Source: Argyresthia goedartella (lineage: Eukaryota > Arthropoda > Insecta > Lepidoptera > Argyresthiidae). From it: a stretch of DNA of 64,000 nt. The stretch is taken from the NCBI GenBank assembly GCA_949825045.1, contig OX463835.1, positions 18,493,201 through 18,557,200 on the forward strand, given 5' to 3'. The position numbers were made by a program, and so were the translations under genes. Shown in pieces: positions 54,876-64,000 of this stretch. Each line of letters begins with the position of its first letter. Positions within the stretch are counted from its first letter, which is position 1. A model generated the notes under the pieces. The model was not told where the DNA came from, made no database searches, and saw nothing but the letters and a program-made list of their open reading frames with translations.

Positions 54876-55152
54876 ATGTACCTGTTGCTGTTGGACGCGC
54901 TCTCTGGTGGGGGCGTATGTAGTGGATGTACTCGGGACAATGAGTTCAAAGGTGCGGTATTTTGATTCAAGAAACTTCTTCATAGTTGCCCAGGTAGGTA
55001 AATTTTCGCCACATTCTTTTAGTGAGTGCATTTCCCAGTCTTTATGTGTCTCGGAATCCAGCCGTTGTACGATAAGAAATATGATTATCGGATCCCAAGA
55101 TGCTATACAGACGTCTTGGTTTTCAAGGTTATTTAGGCACTCAGTTGTAGTG
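54876..55152 (-). pseudogene. BEL/Pao gag relic 2
   Basis: Encodes TTTECLNNLENQDV, FLIVQRLDSETHKDWEMH, KFLESKYRTFELI and RERVQQQQ, nearly identical to 63640-63920. Both copies are preceded, on the plus strand, by CTGAAGC, the last bases of the RNase H fragment seen at 63551-63636. So the RNase H/gag junction was duplicated with the fragment. Confidence 0.75.
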
Positions 55153-55186
55153 TCACTACGCTCCCAAAGGGAATCTGATTTCCAAT

Positions 55187-55650
55187 CCCTCAGCCCTATA
55201 GATGACTGATGTGGATAACATAGATCCACTGACACCAGCACATTTTTTGATCGGTGAACCAACGATCATCGTTCCTGCACCCGATACCAGTAACCACAAC
55301 ATAGGTCACTTAGCTCGCTGGCAATAGTCAATAGTCAATAGTCAATAGTCAAAGTACTTTATTACTGTAGATATTTACATATACTTAGCAAACGTCATTT
55401 TTTGCCTCTTCTCTACATTGGACCACTGTGGGAGAAGAAGGGCGTAGAAACTCCCACAGATTTATTTTTAGATCTCTTTTAAAAATAGGTTGTGCTTAAC
55501 TAATACAAATATGAAAAATTTAATTGTTATGATTAATAAGCAGGAATAAATAATTACAAAATTATTAACAGCAAGGTCTGTGTTGAGCCAGATTAACCCC
55601 ATACAGTCCTGTCGATACACACAGAAGTTGTTGATGGACTTCTGGAATAA
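55187..55650 (+). pseudogene. BEL/Pao integrase C-terminal fragment (plus strand), split by a LINE tail
   Basis: LSPIDD (2-bp deletion), DVDNIDPLTPAHF, GEPTIIVPAPDTSNHN and GHLARW run to about 55326. After a LINE insertion the next codons YTQKLLMDFWNKW follow (55614-55650). It is an inverted copy of part of 53940-53750. It then joins RNase H codons, the wrong order for a BEL pol. Confidence 0.75.
55327..55613 (-). mobile_element. LINE 3' end insertion (CR1-group family)
   Basis: 287 bp, almost identical to the 3' UTR of the LINE at 14595-14880, ending in (GTCAATA)n units instead of poly(A). It is inserted between adjacent integrase codons (RW / YTQK). Confidence 0.9.
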
Positions 55651-55948
55651 ATGGCTGCAGTTGTTTATTGTAGAGTAGCAGAAGAAGATGGTACAGTGAA
55701 AACAACAATCGTGGCAGCTAAAACAAAAGTAGCACCTGTAAAAACTATATCACTACCGCGGTTGGAATTATGTGGCGCTGTACTTCTATCAAGGCTGCTG
55801 CGCCAGATATACGAAGCACTACGGTTGCCAACAAATCAAGCTTACGCCTGGACAGATTCATCAGTGGTGGTGGCGTGGCTCAGTGGTTCTCCCCACAGAT
55901 GGAAACCCTTTGTGGCAAACCGTGTAGTCGAGATAATAGACAACATCA
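55651..55948 (+). pseudogene. BEL/Pao RNase H fragment, continued at 63555-63636
   Basis: AAVVYCRVAEEDGTVK, KTKVAPVKTISLPRLELCGA, AWTDSSVVVAWLSG and FVANRVVEIIDNI are the RNase H and connection words of BEL pol. The young gypsy inserted after the ATC AT at 55945-55948. The frame resumes at 63555 with SSSQWHHVTSENNAADVGSRG. Confidence 0.85.
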
Positions 55949-56528
55949 TGTAAGCTTTTTGATCAATTTTTGTCTGAATTCGGTTGAGATTTCATATGGT
56001 AGTTAATCCATAAATGAAAATACTATATTTTTAATATTACTGGATTATTTCCATGCTTAAATAATTATGTTTGTAGTTATTTGTTAGTCTTGTTAAGAAT
56101 TTATGAATTATGTGTTCACTTCCTGTTGCCAAAATGATTATTTGTCAAAGAATGTCATATCCGTTTCTGTAATCCATTTAATTTAAAAAAAAGAGAAGAC
56201 GTGATGATTTCCGGTTCGAGCTGTCAGAATAAAATAAATAAATGTTGGTGGAAACGGAAATCGTCAGGCGTAAAGTAAATATTAAATGGGCGGCGGAAGT
56301 TGCTTCAGCGAGGGAAAATAATTATTGCCGAAGCAACGGAAGCGATTTTTAAGTGGGAAATGAAGGCTCGAGAGGTCGTGGTTGGATGAGCTCTCGGGCA
56401 TTCGTTGTCGGAAAATTGAAGTAGAATCATCTGTTGTTATTGTGTTGTGAATCTTCTAAATAATATATCTACTTATCAGGACAGTGCTTAGTTTAATTTC
56501 CTGGGATTTCTAGAGGCTTAGCCTTTTA
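55949..56528 (+). repeat. Gypsy 5' LTR (580 bp)
   Basis: Contains AATAAAATAAATAAATG near 56230 and a GAAGTTGCTTC stretch. No TGG-type primer site follows; the internal sequence starts GTTCAGAAGTGGGAT. Confidence 0.9.
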
Positions 56529-57192
56529 GTTCAGAAGTGGGATATAAAACCAGGAATATTCAAAATATTCACACGTCCACTAGTAAGGTAAAAGGATAAA
56601 CGTATCAATCAATACACGGAATTAAAGGTATGTTGACTTTTCTTTTCTTTTTAATTCGTTTAATGTTTGAAGTATAGTGATTCCAATTGAAATTGACGTA
56701 AGTAATGAAACATTTATTTTATTGTAAAGGTGTCAGATAAAGACCATAATATCTTTTGACGAGTAAATAATCAATTAAAGCCTCGATCACGAAGGTTTTC
56801 GATATCGACAAACGTTTTCGAGAACGCAGGAAGTTATACGCTATGTCATATAGAATAAGAATCACTGAAAATTGACTTTTCGGTAGTTTCCTATCGAAAT
56901 TTGTTTCGTGATCGGGCTAGATCATAATTATCATCATCGGCAGCTTGTTTCCACCCACCGCTGGGTATAAGCCTCCTCCCTTTTGGGTTGATCAAGATAT
57001 TAGTAATGATTTTTCTAACCTCAGTAATGGACTGTGTATATGGCTATCTGCACAAAAATCTGGTTTATAGATGAAAACCGCTTTTACTAATTGAAGTGGC
57101 AATACTGTTAGTGTAAAAGGGTCTAAATAAAGCAAACGAGTAAATAAAGAGAACACAAAATAACTCATGTTTTAATTACAGAATAATATACG
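56529..57192 (+). other. Gypsy leader with an RTE tail remnant
   Basis: No gene. 56936-56990 (ATCATCGG...CCACCGCTGGGTATAAGCC) resembles the reverse complement end of RTE elements as at 39690-39760, so a short RTE 3' end seems to lie in the leader. Confidence 0.5.
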
Positions 57193-58773
57193 ATGTCGAA
57201 AGATCGAACTCGTAGTCGTTCGCCCGCAACGCCGGAACGGAGTACGCGCGGTCGTAGCAGGGATCGGCGACAAGAGGGCCGGCGTAAGCGGCGTCACAGC
57301 GGATGTTCGAGACCACGACGCCCGAGACCACGACACTTGCGGCCACAGTGAACGCGATCACGCTCAACTGGTTCCAGTTCCAATGGTAAGCAATCACTGC
57401 GCGGTCGTAGTATGGAGAGGCGGCAAGCAGGTCGGAAACGGCGACGCAGCGGGTGCTCGCGAACGCGGTGCTCGCGGCCTTCGCGTGCGCGCTCACGTTC
57501 AGGTGATCGGTCGAAAGAGAGACGGCATCGGAAGCGGTCAAGCTCACCAGAACGATCCCGACGCAGAGCGTCGAATCATCAGGGGCAACAACGAGATGAC
57601 AGATCTCCAACAATCAAGCGGAGACGACGCCGCACTGTCAGTTCGTCCAATAATTCAGAAGACTCTCAAGCTAGTTACAGTAGGAAAGAACAAACAGTAT
57701 TTTCGATTAAAGACGTTATGGCACTGTTAAAAACATTGCCCAATTCAACGTTACAGGCTCAAAATCATTTTTCGATGAATACCAACGCGGTCCCCGAATT
57801 CGACCCAGCAAACAAAGAACAAAACATCGACGCTTGGTTGTTAAAAGTAGAGGAATGTTCTGCGTTGTATAAATGGTCGGAGACCCAAGTTATTCATTAT
57901 GCTTTACCGAAGTTAGTGGGGGTAGCGAAAGTTTGGTACCAAGGTTTACCCTCATTGAATTTTAATTGGCCGGAGTGGAAAGAAAAACTCAAAAAGACGT
58001 TTCCTACCGTGCAAAACTATGCTCGATTATTGCACGAAATGTTAGATCGAAAGGTTCGATATAATGAAACTTTGGAAGAGTATTATTACCATAAAATAAA
58101 TTTATTAAATCGCTGTGAGATAACGGGAAAAAAGGCTATCGACTGTATCATATATGGGTTAGATGACAAAGGGATGCGTTTGGGTGCACAGGCAGCGAAT
58201 TATTCGCAGCCTGAGGATCTTCTTAGCTATTTTAAATCTGTCAAAGTTGAGGACACAAAAGATCGGCGCATACCCTTCTTTAAAAAAAGAAGTGACGCAA
58301 CGAATGAAAATAATACGGTCAAAACAAGCTTAACAATGAGGTGCTTTAACTGCGATGGGGTAGGGCATCCAAGTTTTAAGTGCACCAAACCACTATTGAC
58401 TTGCTCCATATGTAAGCGACTTGGACATCAAAGTAACAACTGTAAGAGATTAAATAGAAATAACATGAGCGATAACAATAAAAAAGAGTCAGGAAATCAA
58501 GTGTCTGAAGTGAAGTTAGCTGGCCAGTTAGACGAGAAGTACGTGTTACCTATTACAGTCAATGGTAAAGTTAAGACCTGTTATGTAGATCTCGGGAGTC
58601 AGTGTACACTGATGAGAGTGAGTGATTTTAATGATCTTGGGGTAAAGTATAGTTCTACTTGCGAGGTTCCCACCTTGAAAGGGTTCGGTGATGCTTCTAT
58701 TGAACCAATAGGAAAAGCGATAGTGGATTTGCAGGTGCAAGGAGTGATAGCTTCGATATTCCTATATTATTAG
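57193..58773 (+). CDS. gag: Gypsy Gag and protease (one internal stop)
   Basis: ATG 57193 opens an Arg/Ser-rich frame (MSKDRTRSRSPATPERS) that meets TGA at 57349-57351. The same frame continues, and an ATG at 57412 follows. Residues from there: basic RS region (1-100), capsid with EFDPANKEQNIDAWL, ALPKLVGVAKVWYQGL and NETLEEYYYHKI (about 120-290), and two CCHC knuckles (CFNCDGVGHPSFKC, CSICKRLGHQSNNC). A protease region follows with CYVDLGSQCTL (Asp at 58588) and the flap-side LKGFGDA. The frame is lost at about 58745, where the next protease words (FDIPILLGHTF) appear in the pol frame. TGA in place of an Arg codon fits a C-to-T change. Gag forms the particle, and protease processes the polyprotein. 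Confidence 0.88.
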
Positions 58774-61700
58774 GTCACACTTTTACCAAACAAGCTGGCA
58801 TTGTTATCATTAAAACTGATGAGCAACTGATCTTACATAGACAGGCGCAGACGTTAAACTCTGGAAAACTTATATTGTTCATAAACTCTGACTCTGAAAT
58901 AAAACATATGGAGGCGTTAACAGTAAGAGCGGACAACGATGCCACTTGCAGGGTTTATGTGCGAGAATCGGTTAGAGAAATGGGTCCTAATAAGAGGTAT
59001 TACATTCTTCCGGGTATTTATGAAATAAATAATGGAATAGGATGCGTGATGGCTATAAGTTTGGGTTCAGAACCTGTTATAGTAAAGAAAGGACAATTAT
59101 TAACAAGAGCTCATATCTATCATGAAAAGGAAACTTTTGAGGTTAATATTGTGGAACGAATAGAACGCATGGATTCTGGGACATTTGCTGATAATATTAA
59201 AACAGACCAAGACTTTAGTTTGGAGGACAGGAGGGAACTAGAAGTTTTACTACATAAATACAAGTGTTGCTTTTCTTTTAGCTTATCGGATTTAGGGCTT
59301 ACTAACTTATGTGAAATGACAATTACATTAAATGACGTTACGCCTGTTGTCTACAGGCCATACAGATTAGCTTACTCTGAACGGAATAAAGTTAAGGAGA
59401 TGATTCAGGAGATGTTAGATTGCGGTATCATTACTGAATCATCATCATCTTACGCAAGTCCTGTTCTGTTGGTTCAAAAGAAAACGGGTGACCAAAGATT
59501 ATGCATTGATTATAGGGCTTTGAATGCTAAGACTGTGAAAGAACATTATCCTATGCCTCGGATAGAGGATGAACTGGGGGGAAATAAGTATTTTATCACA
59601 CTTGACTTAGCTTCTGGTTATTATCAGATAGCAATTGCTCCTTCGTCTCAGGATAAAACGGCATTTGTCACTTTAGATGGCCAGTATCAATTCACGCGTA
59701 TGCCCTTTGGTTTGGCTAATGCGCCATCCGTATTTCAAAAAACGATAAATAAAATGCTTAAAGACTTTAAAAATAATGAAGCTTTTGCGTTCATGGACGA
59801 TATAATAATACCGGCAAATACTATCAAAGAGGGCATGGAGCGATTGGAAACTGTTTTAAAACTCATTAAAGAAGCAGGCCTAACCCTAAAGTTGACTAAG
59901 TGCCACTTTTTCTGTACTAAGATAGATTATCTAGGCTTTGAATTATCCATCGAAGGTGTGAGGCCAGGTCAGCGAAAGACAGATGCTGTAGAAAACTTTA
60001 GATGTCCTGGTAATCAACACGAGGTCCGCCAATTTATAGGACTGGCTAGCTTTTTCCGCAGATTTGTCAAGGATTTTGCTATAATGGCGAGCCCTCTGAC
60101 GAAGCTGCTGAAGAAGAACGCTAAATGGGAGTGGAATCAGGATCAAGAGAAAGCTTTTACGACTTTAAAATCAGAGTTAATTAAACGACCAATACTGGCG
60201 TAATATGATCCAAACGCCAAAACTCAAGTCCACACAGACGCATGTAAAACAGGCATAGCGGGGATTTTATTGCAAGAGGATGATCAGGGTCGACAACGAG
60301 CTGTAGCCTACTATAGTAGACAAACAAGTCCTGAGGAACAGAAATATCATTCCTTCGAATTGGAAACACTGGCGGTTGTTACCTCGTTGAATCGTTTCCG
60401 GGTATACGTTCTTGGAATCAAATTTATCATAGTCACGGATTGAAACGCTATTAGGACAACCCTCTCAAAGCGAGATGTCATACCACGAATTGGGAGATGG
60501 TGGCTACAGTTGCAAGAATATGACTGTACCATCGAATACAGGCCTGGTACTCGGATGAGCCACGTAGAAGCTCTAAGCAGGAATGCTGTTCCAATGATTG
60601 TCGAGCCAGAGCCTGTCTTCGATGTTTTAGCCATAGAAACCGAGGATTGGTTATCTACTATGCAAAACGAAGATGATGATATTTCATATATTAAACGAAC
60701 ACTAGACGATTCGGACACACCTAAAGTAGCAGAGATACATCAGAACTATAAGTTGAAAAATGGCAAAGTGTATAGAGTAGTCGATGGCCAACTAAAATGG
60801 GTGGTTCCAAGGGGAGTTAGATGGCAATTGCTAAAGAAAAACCATGATGAGCTTGGACATTTTGGAGTCGAGAAGACGTTAGATAAATTTAAGTCTCTTT
60901 ATTGGTTTTCCGGAATGAACAATTTCATCAAGAGGTATGTGCAGTCGTGTCTCGAATGCTCTTACTACAAGACGCCTAGTGGAAAAAGACAAGGGTTTTT
61001 ACATCCAATCCCCAAGATAGAAGAGCCATTTCACACTATACACATGGATCACTTAGGACCATTTATAAAAAGTAAAGCCAAAAATACATATCTTTTGGTC
61101 ATTATTGATGCTTACACGAAATACATCAACCTTTACGGAGTTAAAAATACAAAAACGAAATCAACGATAAAAATACTAAATCAATACTTTAGTCTATTTG
61201 GAGTTCCTGCTCAACTGATAAGTGATCGTGGTACATCATTTACAAGTAAAGGATTCAAGGAGTTCGTCCAAAAATTAGGAATTAGGCACGTTCTGAATTC
61301 CGTAGCCACACCTAGAGCGAACGGCCAGGTAGAGCGATACAACCGCACTATTCTGGCCTCTTTAGCAGTAAAGAATCACAATTGTAAAGAAAATGAATGG
61401 GACAAACATTTAGAGGAAATACAACTGGGACTGAATACAACTCTAAACAAAGCCTTGGGTAAAAGCCCTGCAGAAGTTTTGTTTGGATTAAGACTAAGAA
61501 CAAAAAGTGACGGTGTAGTCGCTTCGCTATTGGAAGTAGGAAGTGGTGGTCATGGTGGATCTTTAGAAGCCATTAGAAGTGAAGTAAATGTTAAAATAAG
61601 TAACGAACAGGAGAAACAAAAATCTCGATTTGACAAAAGTAGGAAAATGGCTGCAAAATATAATGTAGGTGATTTAGTTCGAATTGAGCGAGACATTTGC

Positions 61701-61955
61701 AGCAATAATGGAAAATCCAAAAAACTTCTACCAAAACTGCAAGGACCGTATAGGGTGGTAAAAGTATTGACTAATGATCGGTATGTAGTTGAAGACACGC
61801 CTCTTACGCGTAAAAATAATAAAAGATATGAGGGTGTTATCTCGGTGGATAAAATACATCCTTGGATGGCTTTTAATCAGGAATATCTGGCCGATTCTAA
61901 CGAAGAAATTTCTTATGAAAATGGGGAGGTTAGTGATGAACATAACGGTGCATAG
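58743..61955 (+). CDS. pol: Gypsy Pol: RT, RNase H, integrase (two in-frame stops)
   Basis: The frame runs from the end of protease (IPILLGHTF) to TAG 61953-61955, interrupted by TAA 60201-60203 and by a TGA at about 60440 within the RNase H TD-x-N motif. RT: VVYRPYRLAYSER, LCIDYRALNAK, FITLDLASGYYQI, RMPFGLANAPSVFQ and FMDDIIIPA (catalytic F-x-D-D). RNase H: VHTDACKTGIAG, SFELETLAVV. Integrase: HDELGHFGVEKT zinc start with C-x2-C, MDHLGPF (Asp), LISDRGTSFTS (Asp), RANGQVERYNRTI (Glu) and a C-terminal GDLVRIERD block. Apart from the two stops it is well kept, in line with the similar LTRs. No envelope gene follows. Confidence 0.9.
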
Positions 61956-62072
61956 ATCTTGAGTCTAGGATGATTGAATTGAGTAATGAATAACTGAATA
62001 TACTAAGGAGAAAGATTTAAGTTATGAAATTGATTATTATTATTTTTGATTTAGTTGATATGATGTTGAGTT
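61956..62072 (+). other. Gypsy 3' noncoding start
   Basis: AT-rich, no coding signal. Confidence 0.5.
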
Positions 62073-62510
62073 GATCTACACACAATGGAGTCTTACGACA
62101 AATGGGAGTGTGTTAGATTTAATGGAATTTATTTTGTTGATTGGATCTACACACAATGGAGTCTTACGACAAATGGGAGTGTGTTAGATTTAATGGAATT
62201 TATTTTGTTGATTGGATCTACACACAATGGAGTCTTACGACAAATGGGAGTGTGTTAGATTTAATCGAGTTAATTTTGTTGATATTATGTTGATTTGATC
62301 TACACACAATGGAGTCTTACGACAAATGGGAGTGTGTTAGATTTAATGGAATTTATTTTGTTGATTGGATCTACACACAATGGAGTCTTACGACAAATGG
62401 GAGTGTGTTAGATTTAATGGAATTTATTTTGTTGATATGATGTTGAATCTACACACAATGGAGTCTAACGACAAATGGGAGTGTGTTAGATTTAATGGAA
62501 TTGTATCGGA
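62073..62510 (+). repeat. Six-copy tandem array downstream of gypsy pol
   Basis: Units start with GATCTACACACAATGG at 62073, 62144, 62215, 62297 and 62368, and in a variant near 62445. The period is 71 bp, with two longer units. Each carries ACACACAATGGAGTC and GGGAGTGTGTTAG, so ACACAC/GTGTGT could pair. The units are almost identical, implying recent homogenisation. Confidence 0.93.
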
Positions 62511-62968
62511 TTATGTCTGATCATTAAAATGGCTGTATCGTGTGTGCTTTTAAAACAGTGTATCGTTGTGAATTAGAAATTGATCTATTGTATTGTTAAA
62601 TTAAAAAGTTTAGATCATGAACTTTGTTCAAGATTTGTATATATGTATATTAATGTCTGGTTAAATTGATGGAACAATTTAAAATATGGAAGATGGCCGA
62701 ACGAATTCGGTACTTATTTACCTAATTATTAAGACCATTGAAATGAAAAATGTATCAAGTGAAACGTAAAATACATATTATGTTTGTTTTATGTAATTCT
62801 AGAATTATTGTTATGAATTTGCTTTATAATAGGTACAAATAAGTAAAGTAGGTAATGTGAAGACGCATGCCAACTTATAAGCAATATTTTTTTTATATAT
62901 AAAATTGTGTTTTGAGCTGTTATTTATTATTGAATAACGAGAGGACTCTTATTTGCAGAATGGCCGAC
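62511..62968 (+). other. Gypsy 3' noncoding region
   Basis: AT-rich; no gene and no obvious polypurine tract before the LTR at 62969. Confidence 0.5.
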
Positions 62969-63550
62969 TGTAAGCTTTTTGATCAATTTTTGTCTGAATT
63001 CGGTTGAGATTTCATATGGTAGTTAATCCATAAATGAAAATACTATATTTTTAATATTACTGGATTATTTCCATGCTTAAATAATTATGTTTGTAGTTAT
63101 TTGTTAGTCTTGTTAAGAATTTATGAATTATGTGTTCACTTCCTGTTGCCAAAATGATTATTTGTCAAAGAATGTCATATCCGTTTCTGTAATCCATTTA
63201 ATTTAAAAAAAAGAGAAGACGTGACGATTTCCGGTTCGAGCTGTCAGAATAAAATAAATAAATGTTGGTGGAAACGGAAATCGTCAGGCGTAAAGTAAAT
63301 ATTAAATGGGCGGCGGAAGTTGCTTCAGCGAGGGAAAATAATTATTGCCGAAGCAACGGAAGCGATTTTTTAGTGGGAAATGAAGGCTCGAGAGGTCGTG
63401 GTTGGATGAGCTCTCGGGCATTCGTTGTCGGAAAATTGAAGTAGAATCATCTAAGTTGTTATTGTGTTGTGAATCTTCTAAATAATATATCTACTTATCA
63501 GGACAGTGCTTAGTTTAATTTCCTGGGATTTCTAGAGGCTTAGGCTTTTA
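62969..63550 (+). repeat. Gypsy 3' LTR (582 bp)
   Basis: Differs from the 5' LTR by GATG/GACG near 63224, TTTAAG/TTTTAG near 63370, a 2-bp gain (CTAAGTTG) near 63452, and one base near 63543. Followed by the TSD ATCA. Confidence 0.9.
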
Positions 63551-63554
63551 ATCA

Positions 63555-64000
63555 GTAGTAGCCAGTGGCACCATGTCACATCTGAGAATAACGCAGCAGA
63601 CGTAGGATCACGAGGCTGCACAGCAACAGAACTGAAGCGTGATGTACCTGTTGCTGTTGGACGCGCTCTCTGGCGGGGGCGTATGTAGTGGATGTACTCG
63701 GGACAATGAGTTCAAAGGTGCGGTATTTTGATTCAAGAAACTTCTTCATAGTTGCCCAGGTAGGTAAATTTTCACCACATTCTTTTAGTGAGTGCATTTC
63801 CCAGTCTTTATGTGTCTCGGAATCCAGCCGTTGTACGATAAGAAATATGATTATCGGATCCCAAGATGCTATACAGACGTCTTGGTTTTCAAGGTTATTT
63901 AGGCACTCAGTTGTAGTGTCTAGCAAGGATTTTATTTGGTTAGCATAACTACCAGATATTCTCTTCTGATTAAATAAGCGTTTCATTATTGAAAAAAACA
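63555..64000. pseudogene. BEL/Pao RNase H end (+, to 63636) joined to gag relic 3 (-, 63640-64000)
   Basis: 63555-63636 continues the RNase H fragment (SENNAADVGSRGCTATELK). From about 63640 the minus strand encodes the same gag segment as 54876-55152 (ECLNNLENQDVC, KDWEMHSLKECGENLP, KFLESKYRTFELI). It also extends further toward the gag N-terminus (FNQKRISGSYANQIKSLL), running off the window. Adjacent pieces of one element family thus sit in opposite orientation. Confidence 0.75.

Larger units (their letters stand above)
55949..63550 (+). mobile_element. Ty3/gypsy LTR retrotransposon, full length, young
   Basis: LTRs 55949-56528 and 62969-63550 differ at about three bases plus one small indel. 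The 4-bp target duplication ATCA lies at 55945-55948 and 63551-63554, and removing the element restores the BEL RNase H frame. The LTRs start TGTAAG but end CTTTTA, not CA. The internal order is gag, protease, RT, RNase H, integrase and a 3' repeat array. Stops and one frame shift make it non-autonomous. Confidence 0.93.

Noticed and set aside
57176..57613. 145-codon minus-strand frame
   Set aside because: Shadow of the Arg/Ser-rich gypsy gag start on the opposite strand.
62073..62510. Regular repeats resembling a CRISPR array
   Set aside because: Eukaryotic transposon context, 71-bp contiguous units without unique spacers, and no cas genes.

Overview
This window looks like insect DNA, most likely from a moth or butterfly. 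It is AT-rich and has short GT-AG introns. It holds a mixture typical of lepidopteran genomes: BEL/Pao and Ty3/gypsy LTR elements, Jockey, CR1-group and RTE LINEs, a MADF-encoding PIF/Harbinger, Merlin and Helitron relics, and a DIRS/Crypton-type tyrosine recombinase. This assignment is inference from family content, not a database match. I found no convincing host gene, tRNA, intact rRNA, CRISPR array or telomere repeat. Nearly every coding stretch belongs to a mobile element or to something carried by one.

Layout. 1-9.4 kb: a DIRS-like fragment is broken by a small inverted-repeat element (199-bp arms, 715-913 and 8554-8752). That element was itself split by a young, complete BEL/Pao retrotransposon (929-8271, 546-bp LTRs, TSD ACTAT). 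8.8-22.5 kb: a 160-bp LTR with a primer site (8776-8953) and a polypurine tract with a second 160-bp LTR (22338-22514) bracket a plus-strand LINE. Two minus-strand insertions interrupt that LINE (9621-13463 and 14595-18277), and each fuses a foreign 5' part to a LINE 3' part. The foreign part of the first is a capsid-like ORF with a viral-looking leader. The second carries a coiled-coil ORF. 22.5-29 kb: a decayed Harbinger fragment, then a nearly complete 5,478-bp PIF/Harbinger (23437-28914, TSD TTA) whose two genes interlock on opposite strands. 29-33.5 kb: a Merlin relic, a second copy of the DIRS-like end and a broken tyrosine recombinase.

33.5-48.5 kb: a Jockey LINE with a nearly intact ORF2, older LINE and RTE fragments, a 991-codon RTE reading frame, a LINE endonuclease relic, and a Helitron relic with tandemly duplicated exons. 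48.5-64 kb: a decayed gypsy, a rearranged BEL/Pao locus with gag, integrase and RNase H pieces in mixed order and orientation, and a young gypsy (55949-63550, TSD ATCA) inserted in the RNase H piece.

The genes do not form a cellular pathway. They are replication modules (gag/protease/RT/integrase, endonuclease/RT, DDE transposase with MADF partner, Rep/helicase) nested in each other, and the nesting gives a relative age order. The items most worth following up are the virus-like ORF fused to a LINE (12416-13406), two loci with the same double-hairpin scar (204-286 and 19543-19633), the interleaved Harbinger genes, and a covarying dyad repeat array (52272-52474).
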